From NCBI RefSeq assembly GCF_963678635.1, contig NC_087064.1, positions 49,771,346-49,835,345 of the forward strand: a stretch of DNA of 64,000 nt, in the 5' to 3' direction. The stretch is from Symsagittifera roscoffensis. Taxonomy: Eukaryota; Xenacoelomorpha; Acoela; Convolutidae. A model generated the notes under the pieces. That model had not been told where the DNA came from. It did not search any database and saw only the letters and a program-made list of their open reading frames with translations. Shown here piece after piece: positions 1 through 11,182 of this stretch. The position numbers and the translations under genes were made by a program. Positions within the stretch are counted from its first letter, which is position 1; the number at the start of each line of letters is the position of its first letter.

Positions 1-2
1 CT

Positions 3-350
3 TGGACGTGGTGGCATTGGCAGTCAGTTGTGTCTGAAAGATGCTACCCTTGTTCTGCCATCTGGAGAGATGTGGTCCTGTTTGAGAACCTCGAGGGCCA
101 CTTGAAACAGGTGCTCCCAAAGTATCCAATCTTATTCATTAACGAACACGCGCTTCCAGAGATTAAATCCAGCGATACTACTGCAAAATTGAAACTTTAT
201 TTCGATATGTTGGATGACTCCCAATTGTGGTTTCTGGGATGTGTTATGTACAAATTGGATTATGCTATTTTGCCTTACAATTTCAACGCTTTCTTAGTAT
301 CAATTGGAAGAGAGCATGTTTCTCAAATGGATAAGGAGTCAAACTTCTGA
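3..350 (+). CDS. Carbohydrate sulfotransferase (Sulfotransfer_2 family), C-terminal part, cut by window edge
   Basis: The frame is open from the window edge to a TGA at 348-350, giving 115 residues. The pattern is that of the C-terminus of chondroitin/HNK-1-type carbohydrate sulfotransferases (CHST8-14 group). There is an HW pair at residues 5-6, Cys14 and Cys17 in a 'CYPC' cluster, then FENLEG at 27-32 (family form: a 'YETLEED'-like segment), and a terminal YKLDY at 83-87 followed by a short aromatic tail. Family members are Golgi type II membrane enzymes that move sulfate from PAPS to glycan chains. The PAPS-binding loops lie upstream of this window and cannot be checked. No start codon is proposed because the conserved HW lies only 12 bases from the edge. 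The assignment is by motif recall; the exact substrate is unknown. Confidence 0.65.
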   Translation, partial: WTWWHWQSVVSERCYPCSAIWRDVVLFENLEGHLKQVLPKYPILFINEHALPEIKSSDTTAKLKLYFDMLDDSQLWFLGCVMYKLDYAILPYNFNAFLVSIGREHVSQMDKESNF

Positions 351-1983
351 TTTCACAATTGAAGCGCTGTATATTATAATGAAATATTATTTTTTGTTTG
401 CCTTCAGTTTAACTCAATTGTGGATCCAGAAACTCTACTGGAAGTGCCGAAAACTTTCAATTGTAATCAGCTAAGCTAGCACTCTTCTTCAGGGCGGTTC
501 AGTCTTCTGAACACTTTAAAAATAAGTCTTCTGAAATAAGAAGCATTCGAATTCAGGCACCTGTTGAATTCAAGCAAAAACTCAATTTCAGATTGTTTTT
601 TGAACCAACACAGGAGCAGCGCCTAAATTTGTTACGGGAGCAGCGCTTACGAAAAAAGCACGACCAAAAGGGTTTTAATATGACATCACACCTGAACCAT
701 AAACAAAGAGGATAAAAAAACCGGCCCTTATCTATAGTTCTTTTCCACTCTCTTCGAGAGTGGTCGGAACAAAAAGCCAGCACTGTGCTGACTTTGCTTA
801 ATTTAGAGAATCCGGTTAGTTAAGGCCACCGAGAACAGTGGGCCCGGGTGAACCTCCATACTCGAAAAATGTATTTCATGCAACTTCATACAAGAAAATT
901 TATTCCCTGCAATTTCCGTATATAAAAATTATGTGACAAACAATTTTTACATCGCTGCAAAAAATCCAGGGCAAGTCCATGCATAAGAGAACTTTTGTTT
1001 CTTTTTTGATCGCAATATCACTTTAATGCTCTAACCTTTTTCGAAAAAAATATGCTTGTTATATTTTGTCTATAACGCAGTCTAAAATAACGATTATCCA
1101 TTAGATATTTTCCCTTAACTAATGCTAGATAATTCTTGGTTATTGTGTTTTCGTACAGATCACAAAAAATTTTTAATTAGTAATTTTTGATTTATGGAAA
1201 AATTTCTATGCATACAGTTTTCATGCATGAAAAATTGGGTTTCATAATGTTTCATTTCAAAACTACCTCAAAGTGCTTGAGCTGAGTAAAAACAAACCCA
1301 TACTGCTTAACAATTAACTTCTTGTACGACAAAAGTTTTTCATGAATGAAAATTGTATGGTAAGACGTTGGAAGGTTTGTGATTCCACATTGCTACAAGC
1401 AACAGAAGTCTATTTTTGATCAGTATAGGTTTGTTTCAACTCATCTCGAACATTCGGAGATGATTTTGAACTAGTGTTTACTTATCCGAATATAAATTAT
1501 TTTGGCTCAACGTTCATTTCAAAACGGTACAAAATTCCACTATGCAAAACAAGATTGTACAAAAAAAAACACTACCTGTTAAATTTTTGGAAATAAGAGC
1601 TGAGGGGGTTCTAGGGCAGCGTTTTATCCGTAATACGTGAACGCGTACTTTTCTCAGCAATCCTTTCCATCGATTAGAGTGACCATTTAGGACCCATCAA
1701 CAAGGATAGCCAGCCTTGTTCAGAAAGTTCCGAAAATATTCATAAATTAATTAGAAAAAATAGTTTTTTTTTGTTTTTTTTTTTCAATTAGTGTTTTTTT
1801 TTGCGCGTGGTTTATATAAAAGCTAAGAAAATAAGCGATTTGAACTAAATCGAAAACATTTGTCTTTCTAAATTTTGAAAATGTTTCCACAACAACTACA
1901 AAATCTCTTTGTCAATACAACGCTGGACTAAGCTCTTAAAACTAGATTTGCCTTCAATAAAAACGAGTAATTTTGTTTTAAAC
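351..1983. other. Intergenic stretch, no supported gene
   Basis: AT-rich sequence following the sulfotransferase stop. Apart from the R3-like segment annotated separately, I see only short chance reading frames. Long T and A runs occur near 1760-1800. Confidence 0.5.
843..1250. repeat. Truncated copy of inverted-repeat element R3
   Basis: The stretch beginning CCCGGGTGAACCTCCATA at 843 matches the left end of the complete R3 element at 24166. The match continues into the same '...ATGnnnnTCATnCAAnTTCATAC' arrangement and a run of TATATGAAA-like repeats. No matching right terminal repeat is evident, so this looks like a left-end fragment. Confidence 0.5.
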
Positions 1984-2466
1984 AAGAATGCTCGTATCAG
2001 GGCGAAGCCCTGAAAGTTCCGACTGCTTTTTAAAGTAATAGAGCAGTAATAACTTTCATAAAAATTTAATAAGCTAAAATGAAACTTTTTGACATTTTAA
2101 GTTTTTTTTGTAAAAATCATCCCCCTCACGCAATATGAAGTACAAAGTGATAAATTTTTTTCCTAGTAATGAATAAGTTATGGCAATTAAGTTTCTTTTG
2201 GAACTAAGTTTCCATTTGGAACAAGTTGGATTAAATCTCCGCTCACGCGTTAAAAGCGCGAAATACATCGCGCGTTAATTGTCCCAAATTGGGCAAATTG
2301 GCAATCTGTAAAATATTTTTTCAATGTTAAGCTTAGAGCAACAATGCCTTTTAAATGATATAGAAAAACTTTGTTAAAAATGGCGAGTTATTAAGAAATT
2401 TGTCTGAAGAAAAAACCACACCGAGCACAAACATTCCGTTACTTTCGTTACGAAAGTCGGAACAAC
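1984..2466 (+). repeat. R1 repeat, complete copy 1
   Basis: A dispersed element of about 480 bp. It begins near a perfect hairpin TCAGGGCGAAGCCCTGA followed by GTTCCGACT, and ends with a second hairpin ACTTTCG-TTA-CGAAAGT overlapping AGTCGGAAC, the inverse of the first 9-mer. Internal landmarks shared with other copies are the CACGCnATATnAAGTACAAA block, CGCGCGTTAATTGTCCCAAATTGG (first 20 bases diagnostic) and CCGAGCACAAA. No coding capacity is apparent. Confidence 0.8.
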
Positions 2467-2810
2467 AATACATTTTGACTGCCAAAATACTTCAAATTTT
2501 GAGTGCCGAAATTTTACACCCTTACGATGTTATAATTACAATTTTACATGTGTCAATTCAATCGGCCACAATCCAACAATATAAGACCAAGAAAAGTCGA
2601 ACTGAAATTATTTCAAACCAAATGAGCTGGCTACGACCAAACTTAGAGCACATTTGCTCGGAAACAAAAAAGACCACGATCAACCTCCAGGCTGTTTACT
2701 TTCTTTATGAAAGGAAGCTGATTAAAAAACCCAGCCTTGTATGTTCTCCATTTTTTTGGCCAAAGTCGGAAGAATAAACGAGAGACAATTACATTGATTT
2801 AAAAACTTAC

Positions 2811-3340
2811 TTTTAGCAACAGCACTTTTTGACCCGACACAGTTGATGCATGAATAGGAATTCAAATTGGCCATAACTCTCACGTAACTATCGATTAAAG
2901 TGTGCTGCTCAAGTAAGCAAACATATTCTCTCGCAGTACATACTTCTCTGGCAGTTGGAGAGAAATGGAGCAAATTAGCGTCCTCGATGAAACGAGAAGA
3001 AATCATATAAAACTTTCTTAATGATAAAAACTGATCACCCTGCCCAGGTAGATCAAGTTAATAAATTCCAGTTATTTCCTCATGTATTACTCAACCTCTT
3101 CCAATAATGATTTGTGGTTTTTGATTTTACCTTGAAAACATAAACTAGAAACAACTCAAGCACATCTGAATACAAAGTTTCATGCCATTTTGAGCGATCG
3201 GAACAATCATTTTTCAATAAAGTTTTTTTTTGTAAATCGGCACTACCAAGACCATGGGTACGACAGTTTTCTTTTGTTTTGTTTATCTTAAAACTAATAC
3301 ATCGATTTTGCGAACGGTTTCGTTTTTTGCAATACAATGA
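2811..3340 (-). CDS. Possible two-exon coding fragment of unknown function
   Basis: On the minus strand an open stretch ends at 3131 with AAG|GTAAAA. After a 148-bp gap there is a pyrimidine-rich TTTCTTCTCGTTTCATCGAG acceptor, and a second open stretch runs 2982-2811, ending in AAAA|GTAAGT. Both junctions are phase 0, so the joined frame stays open. The second stretch is Cys-containing (a YSCINC segment). There is no ATG in the first stretch and no recognisable domain. This could be an exon pair of an unknown gene, or chance. I do not recognise it. Confidence 0.2.
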
Positions 3341-3690
3341 AAAATGATGAGAAAAATTTAATCTATTATATTAAGAAGAAAAGACATAGATCTTCTCAAA
3401 AAGGTTTGTTAAAAAAGTTCTAGAACACTGCTAGATTAAACACAGTTTTGCACCCAACTCTGAATACTATAAGAAACTTATTAATTAAAAAATGGAAGTT
3501 TTTACCGCTAAATAACCATAATAAAAAAGATAAGAAGCAAAAATTTTTAAAATTAAAAAAGTTTAATTCCCATGTTAAAATGAATCCCTTAAACTTTATA
3601 TAATCCGTATAATTTCCACTTGGGTCAGGGAAACCAGATCTTGTAAGAGTCGTGCAAGTTTTTTGCCAGTTTGCAGTTCAAGCTCTGAGT

Positions 3691-4102
3691 TTAGGTTCGG
3701 CTTGGCCTTTCCATAGAGTAATTTCGGATGAGGTGAATCGTCTGTTTGCCACGCTAGCTGTTTTCGGCCAGATAGGTTCGTGCAACTCCTTAGTCTAATA
3801 CCGATCCTATTCTTACTCTTATATTTCCTATTCTCTATAGATCTAGCAAAATAGTTGTTTATTGCAGAGTTAGAGGATCGAACAAAAGCAATTGGTTTCA
3901 TTCTTTAGTTATAAATTCTCTAAAGCACTGTGGTTGCAGTGTTGCAAATATAAAATAAGTTTTAGTCATCGATCATAATTGGCTAGTAATAACTTTTTAC
4001 AGTGAATTTTTTTTAAAAAGTTTATGATTAAATTTTCTGTTTTCTGTTCTGTTTTATGTTTCTAAGAAATGAAATTAAAAAATTAGTTTGAAACTGGTTC
4101 GA
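3691..4102 (-). repeat. LTR of a second, truncated copy of the large LTR element
   Basis: Matches the two LTRs of the 30.7-48.9 kb element, for example the TAGTCTAATACCGATCCTA segment at about 3790-3808, the following ATAGATCTAG segment and the CTGGTTC end at 4094-4100. It diverges in the middle, where short deletions occur. Beyond 4102 it continues into the same CCCATNCGGGGTTT sequence that follows the left LTR of the big element. That marks it as the 3' LTR of a minus-strand element. Confidence 0.7.
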
Positions 4103-5890
4103 CCCATACGGGGTTTGGGGTAATTTTGACATTTTAAGTCTTCCATATGGTAGTGGTATCTGAGTTTCTTGAGTTCTTGACGAAGCTGCTTGGAGAGTTG
4201 TTTGTGTGTGTCAGCGAGTTATATTTGACGATGCGGGATTTTCGTGAATCCAGAGAGATCGTAGGGATGTGCAGAAAATTTATTGTAGGGAGATGATTTC
4301 ATAATTCAGAGCGAGACTACGTAGGAGAATTTTCTAAGAGAACTGTCAATTGAAGAGGACGTGTATGTTATGTTTGACATCCAGTTGGCCATTGTTCTGT
4401 TTCAACGGATTTTTTTTCTCCGTTGTCAATTCAATACTTTATATCCAGAGAAGGTTGAGACTGCGGCAAGCAAAACCACTAGATTTGCCAAACCAAAAGA
4501 AAAGGATTTATCGAGCTGGTCCTTACGTCCTTACTTGAGGGATATCTGAAAGTGATTTATCTCATGAAGTATTCTGTTTATTAGAACATTTTCTTTCCTT
4601 TGTCCTGGTGTTTTGTCAGTTTTGTTTTGTGGTTGTGTCCCCTGTTTTAATTTGCCTATTTTTGATTAATGTTAATCAGGGGCTTATCAAAAATAAATGA
4701 CGTCGTAATTTGAGGTTGGTTTTGGTGTCCAAAGAACAAGTTATACAGTTTGAGCTGGTTTCAAAATAGGGGAACTTCCATGTTCATCTTTGTAGTGCGG
4801 TGGTGTTAGATGAGCTGCATTGGTTATTTCAGCGCTATTCTAACCGGGCTAAAGGAAAGTTTGAAAGCCGTGAACGGTGTTTAGATTCGTTATCGGTGGT
4901 TGGTGAGTTTCGATTTCATTTTTTCTACTACGAATTGTCATGCGTTGTTATAAAGAGTTTTAAACAGTCGAAAATGGGCGAGTGGAAGGGCGAATTGGAG
5001 AGAAATACAATATTCAAATGAAGGTTACTTTTATTGGAAATTTTAACCTCAGCCGTAAAATTAATTGCATTATATTATAATTTTACTGCATTAAAACTAC
5101 TGAACTACGGCTAAATTATAAGTTTTTTTTTGAATTTTTTTGAATATACTTCAAAAGGTTAGCGTCATTCTAATGAATGGTAGAGAAGTTTTTTTTTGTT
5201 TGATTTTTGTGTTTTAGAAATTAAGAGCAGAAGTCTAAAAGAAATCTGATGAAACGTTTGATTATAAAATTGCGAGTCTTTTTTTTTTAAATTAAGCAGT
5301 TTCTAAAGTAGCTAACTTAAAATTAATGTGTATCTGTGAAAAGACCATGGAGAAAATACAAGGTAGAGAGGGTGATACTGAAAGCACTTTGCTAGTAATG
5401 AAGTTAAGTTTTTTTAGTTTTTAGTAGTGTCCAAAAAAGCACAAGTGCCTTAACTTTAAGTTCTTGGCTAGATTATTGGATGAGATTCTATATTTTATGA
5501 TTAGTTTTCTTGCCATGAATAAGGTCTAGCAGTGAGATTTCAAAAAGTTTTTTAAATTTGTAAGAGATAAACATTGGGCGAGATTCATCGGTGGGCTGAA
5601 AGTTGTAGAAGGGGCAAAAATATACATTTGGCGGACGGGGTCGTAGTTGCAGAGAGTGCGATGCAGGCTAGTGCCTTTGATACAATAAGCAAAATTTAAA
5701 ACATAAGAGGAAGTGTACTTGAATTTTATAAACATGTAGCGGTTGTGTGGTTTCTGTGATTGTGAATAATGCTTGAAGTGTCTTTGGATAATGGGGCAGT
5801 GAGTGTGAGTGTGGGTAAGTCAATTTTGGTTTTAACGTTATTTCATGTGTGCAAATTACATTGCTTTCTTAAGAGGTTAAAAAAATTCAG
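4103..5890 (-). mobile_element. Internal 3' remnant of the related LTR element
   Basis: The stretch at about 4740-4900 aligns with about 32010-32190 of the large element (shared: 'GAGCTGGTTT', 'AACCGGGnTAAAGGAAA'). The stretch at 5520-5890 encodes a relative of the accessory ORF. Together with the LTR at 3691-4102 this is a 5'-truncated copy of about 2.2 kb that keeps only the region downstream of the envelope-like gene. Confidence 0.65.
5526..5880 (-). pseudogene. Accessory-ORF relic of the truncated LTR element
   Basis: The minus-strand open block 5735-5526 contains the pattern LNFAYCIKG...L..YDPVRQMYIF.P. It corresponds position by position to LNFTYCIKN...SYDPITQMYIFCP in the accessory ORF at 32653-33207 of the large element. 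A weaker, frame-shifted match continues upstream to about 5880. The protein function is unknown. Its presence in a second, diverged element copy shows that the ORF belongs to the element family. Confidence 0.6.
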
Positions 5891-8600
5891 CTGAAAACTG
5901 TCATGTCAAAACGGCTTAATTAAGATTCATTAGTTTTGTGTTTTTTGATGCGTGGTCGACGACGTGATATATATTTTTTTGTGAGGTCGATGTCAAAAAT
6001 GTAACCGTCTTGATAAAAATTGTTTCGGTGAGTTGTGGGTTTACTTCGGGGTCATTTTAAACTGGTTCCAGTACACTAAGGCTGATTAGAAAACGCGATT
6101 TCTAGAGTTAATGCTTGTAGAAAGATTCAAAGTTTTTCTTCCCTGCTGTCCACAAATTAATTTTTCCCGAAAAGTTTTTTTTCTTTTATTTTTTTGGGTC
6201 AGTTTATAAACAAAACCTGAAGGTATTACCAAACAAAGCTATCAAATAAAGTTAACCGCTATCAGAGACTGAACGTAGTGATAAGTACCATTCTTAGAAA
6301 TGATGGCAGCATTAAGTTGAAACTACACATCTCAGGCAAACGGCCGATAAGTGTCAGGCAAAACCTTACAGGGAAAATTGAACTTATAGTTGTGGAACGC
6401 ATTAGGCGGGTAAAGTCTGATAGCCCAGAGCCCCACGGGTTTTGTTTACTAGCCTTGTGCTGGATATTTTAATTTTTGGTTCTCACAATCTGAACACAAA
6501 ATTATAAACAAGTCTTTGGTGTAGACGCCATTGATTTTTTTTGACAGTGGAAGCTGGTATGAAGTTTTTTTGGCTCACAAAAAAATTGGAGCTCTATCAA
6601 AGCAGGAATTCAACGTAAGACTTGACTAGTATGTCTTTTTCAGCACTACCGATAGAATAACAATGATGTCATAAAGTTTTACCTGGCAACCACAAAGAAA
6701 AGCTGGCAATAAATTTAAAAAAAAAATGAGATTATATGTGATACCATTTAATCATCCCACCAGGCTGCTGCAAATGACTATTCCTTTTTAAGTTTTGTGC
6801 ATCGAAAGTTGCCTAATTTGGCTACAAACCGGGTACAACCCCGTTTCTTTCTTCATGGCAAATTCATGGAACCTGGAAATAAAGCATTTATGTGAACTTG
6901 ATTGTCGAAGAACAAGCGAACCGAGAGTTTTTGGTTGCCGAAAAGTTTGTTTTGACCAAGACTAACACATAACTTGACAAATTCGAAAGGATTTCAAAAA
7001 TAAGGACATTTGCAATGACATCATCAAATTTTTCTCATAAATTACAAATAAGTGGTGTAAATATGAATTTTAAATAAGTGGTGAAAGTCCTTAAGGGGAA
7101 GCAAGTGCTTGAGGGGAAGCAAATCTTGCCAGAATCGTGCAAACATCAGCAAACATCAGAATCGAGCATCATATTTTCAACCGTTGTTCAAGGATCGATT
7201 TTCAAAAATTGGCTCAATTTAACATTCTCATAGTCGAATTTATAAAATGTTTTGATTGTTTTGGGTTTTTTGCAAAAGAATATATCTGATCAACATTTGT
7301 GCGTGTGGGGTGACCTTCAGACCGAAATCAACACCCAGTGAAAGCAAACTTGAAAACGTATGATAATACAATGCATATTATGTCCTTTTCCCCGCTTTGA
7401 ATGTAGTTTCGCATATTTTCATAAAAACTTAGATCAAAAGTTGCAGTTTTGTGACTGAAAATCCGCGGCCGTGTTTTCTGTCTAGCACAAAAGTTGAAGG
7501 ATACGCATTTTTGTTCGAGAAGAAAGTTGACACATAAGTTGAGCACAGCTGAATTATACACAATTGTGGTCGAGAACTTCGAAACTTAAATTAAGCACAT
7601 CCAAAAAACAAATCGAACACTTTTCTTTCTGATTAAGTTTTGAAAATTTGGAAAATTAAGATCAGAAAAATGTATTTTTCAGCAAAAACAGAGATGATTG
7701 AGATATTAGATCCTCTACAATTCACAATACAAAATACAGGTTACAAAAGATTTTACCAAAAAAGCAAAAATTATAACGTTTAAAATTGGATAATTCTTGT
7801 TGCTTGACAGTCGAAACATACACGAATTTGGTCGAGCAAGTCGGGCACATGTGTTTTGGTCGAGACGGTTGAAACACAACAAGAGCATCTCGAACCAGGC
7901 AATGAACGAATTTGAGTGAAAAGAAAACAAATCACTTTATCAGCAAATAAAAGGAACAATTGTTGCTTTAACTAAAATTAAATAAACTGTCTTTAAAATG
8001 TAAAAAAAAGTCTTTTTTAAAATTTCAAAAGTAAAAAAATTCTAACACAAAGAAAGACTACACGACTGAGTCATTTAAAGCTATACATTACCCAACTCTT
8101 TCTAACATTCGATATTAATTGCTGATTTTGCGTGTTATTAACACTAATAAGTAAATGAAAACCATGCTACAACCAAATGCAACAGTGTTTGTTAGCTCGG
8201 AACAATAAAACTGAAACGAACAGAAATCTTGGCTGTAATTGAAAAATATTGCTAAAATTGTTCTAGGTCTTTGCCCTGATTTTGCGGCTAAAATTGAAAC
8301 TTAATCAAAACTTCAAAGTTTTTTTCCCCGCTTTCATTTTTAAAAACTAAATTTTTTGTTAAAATGAAAATTATTAAAAGTGTTCCCGGTGTCGAAAAAA
8401 ACCGGTTTGAAGGTATTAAATAATTATCCTATTGCAAGCCAGCAGAATAATCAAGTATATATCGCTGTTTAGAATTGATCATATAGGCTAAAAAAACTGG
8501 ATTTGGCGAAAAAAATCTACAATACATATGCGTCTAAACATACAAAAGTCTAAATATACACAAGATTTTTTCATTTTTTCATTTTTTGCTTGCTAGCTTT
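5891..8600. other. Intergenic stretch, no supported gene
   Basis: I find only short chance frames. None has a recognisable domain or a convincing splice structure. Confidence 0.45.
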
Positions 8601-9255
8601 TGGAGGCGATTGTTGTCAATTATGCCTAGCTTACAAAATTTATACGCATTGTTCTCACTTCACACAACGCACAAAAAAAAGACGACTATTATTCGAAGAA
8701 AATAGTTTTTTTTTGTAGTTTTTTTATGAAAGTAGCTGAATCATTCTAAGCAACTTGCACAAGAACCGGCTATCCTTTTATGCCTATGGAAATCTGTTAA
8801 TTTTGCTGATGTTATATTTTTCTGGTTATTGAAATTGGGGATAAACGAGGACATTTTTAATTTTGCTCAGTGTAGAAACAAACCAATACGAAATTTTTTT
8901 TTTTATTTCGAGCGAGTAAAGCAAAAAAGTAGGTTTTATAGCAAAATTTTTTCCCATTGTTCAAGAAAAAATTAGTTTTACTTCAAAAAATTATATATTG
9001 TCATAGGCTTTTTAGCGCTTCTTTGGCAAAAAAGAAATTTTTTAAGAGTTTTTCTAAACATTTTTCTCTTTTAGTTTCACTTTTTTTTGGTTAAATGTTT
9101 TCTGAAGACAAGTTTTGTCGATTATGCCTAATTTTTCGACTCTCTACAAGTTGAAATAGTTCTCTCATTACAATATGCACAAAATCAATTTTTAATTGAA
9201 AACATAACTTTCTATGAACTGAGCAACTCGCATAACCGGCTATCCGTGATTTAGC
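8600..9255. repeat. Degenerate direct duplication, about 0.5 kb apart
   Basis: The segment 8607-8790 (landmarks ATTATGCCTA, CTCA...ACAAnnCACAAAA, CAACTnGCA..AACCGGCTATCC) recurs in the same order at about 9118-9255. The two are clearly related but much diverged. No coding function is seen. Confidence 0.45.
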
Positions 9256-10076
9256 TGTTTATACGGCGACTTTCTTGTTCATTGCTGATGACAATTTTGA
9301 TAATGTTATCTTGGTTGTTGACGTTGACCTTTGTCTTATTGCTAGTGGTTTCCTTTTTGTTCATAAATCCTTAAACGAAGAATTAACTTTTATCCCAACT
9401 TTATTCTACAATGGATTTTAAAAACACATTTCTTATGAGCCCTCTCTGTTTCACTATTATTTAGGCTAATAAAACTGTTGTTTTTGCAACAATTTGCCAA
9501 AAATTGATAATTTTTACCATAAAATTGGATTGTTTTTTGCTTACGCTTGTTATCGCGATTTACCGAAGTTTCAGTGCATTTTGTGTTGGACAAGTTTTTA
9601 TTAAATTGACCTAAATTAACCGGACAAATACTGAAAAATCAACTTTCTTCTGTCAAATTAAAGTAAAATTGGACAAAAATGATTATGACAAAAATAGCTT
9701 GAATTTTTGCAAGCATTTTTATAGCTGCAAATTAACTTCTAAAACTTTAGATTAAAATAACACCTTAAAAACGGGGTCAAATCATTTGGTTTAAAATTAG
9801 GGAGGCAAACAGTGTTTGTAAATACTGTTCCCGGCTCGGCAACTTAATGCCGCTTGCTCAAGAACTTTGAGCGCTACAGCGTTTTGGCCATTTTTATCTC
9901 GATTCAAAATATTTCAAATCGAATAAGAAAAAATAGCTTTGTTGCGGACTCAGCGATAAAGCTGCGTCCATCCTTATTGTCGAGCCCACTTATTGTCTCA
10001 AAGTATGCAGTTTGACCTCCCTAATGAAGAAAGTACTTCTACTGAAAATTCATTCCGTTTGATGCAAAAGTCAAAC

Positions 10077-10318
10077 AAGACTGTTCGTATCAGGGCAAAG
10101 CCCTGAATTGTCCGACCGCCTTTTGAGGTTTCACCAGCAGTAATAACAAAAAAAAATATAATCAAATAGAATGAAAAATATAATCAAACGGAAACTTTTT
10201 TATGAAAATTATCCCCCACACGCCATATAAAGTACAAAAAGATAGACTTAAAAGATAGAAAAAAACCCACCACGAGCACAAATATTCCGTTACTTTCGTA
10301 TCGAAAGTCGGAACAATT
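10077..10318 (+). repeat. R1 repeat, copy 2 with internal deletion
   Basis: Both ends are present: TCAGGGCAAAGCCCTGA at the start and ACTTTCG-TAT-CGAAAGTCGGAACAA at the end. About 270 bp of the middle is missing, including the CGCGCGTTAATTGTCCC block. Confidence 0.75.
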
Positions 10319-10637
10319 AATCCCTCATGTTTTTGCTAGAGCATACTCTGTTTTCGGCCGTTTTATTCAAAGGACTTTTTGTGAAATCAAATGAAATTTG
10401 CAAAAAGACTACAAGTTATAATATTTTACAGTTGTGACTCAAATCCCAGTAGTGTCGGGGGTTGCTAAACACATTTTGCTACCTTCAAAGTAACAAATAT
10501 ATTCAGTAGATACAGTTTGTCATATCTGACCATTCAAAGTTGCTGGAAACTGAAATCCTCGCTAAAATTGAAGTATTATTTGAGCCGAGTTCATCCATGC
10601 CAAAAATGCGTTTGTAAATTCTATTGAAATTAAAAAT

Positions 10638-10643
10638 TTTATT
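10638..10643 (-). promoter_or_regulatory. Candidate poly(A) signal of gene A
   Basis: AATAAA on the minus strand, 50 bases past the TAG stop of gene A at 10693-10695. The hexamer is common in AT-rich DNA, so only its position supports it. Confidence 0.4.
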
Positions 10644-10692
10644 TAGTAGGATATCCTAACTGCGAACTATAATTCATTTTAGTAGTTTCTTT

Positions 10693-11182
10693 CTAACCAT
10701 TCAACATAACTCTCGTGATCCAGTCATAAAAGTAAGGGACATTTGAGAACCTACTGCCTCCTGTACATGATTCCTGGCTCCCTGGTTTCTGTAGTGCATA
10801 ACTGGCCACCCCATACAGACATTTCGGTATAGTAGTGCCACACCTAAATTGATAAAGTGGCCCCCCGTAGTCAAACGTACAAATATTGCCCCCCTCAGTA
10901 ATAGGCTCAGTGCACACAGCGTAACCCGGGCACATATCGATTGAAAAAGGGTTCCATTCATCTTCGATTGTTGACTCGTGAAAAATAACTTCTTGCAGAG
11001 TTGTCGGCAGGCCAGCCATTACATTTGACCCGGTAGATGTCACGCCCATTCCGGTAGCGCCCAGTAGCACCGGGTGGCATGTTTCGCGATGCTGGCACAT
11101 AGGTATTTCGAACCCTGATGGTAACGGTTGCCTTGTTTTCAACATAGAAACGTCGTTTTTGGGTCTGTAACCGGGTTTGAAT
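10693..11182 (-). CDS. Gene A exon 3 (Asp retained, Tyr-for-Ser)
   Basis: The acceptor ATTTTAG|A gives a one-base phase that completes the Gly codon begun in exon 2. It encodes the second half of the trypsin fold to the stop at 10693-10695. The distance from that Gly to the conserved Asp is ten residues in both genes A and B, which fixes the acceptor. Confidence 0.8.

Noticed and set aside
2400-2777. 125-codon plus-strand frame
   Set aside because: Its start lies in the 3' end of an R1 repeat, it has no recognisable motif, and frames of this length are expected by chance.
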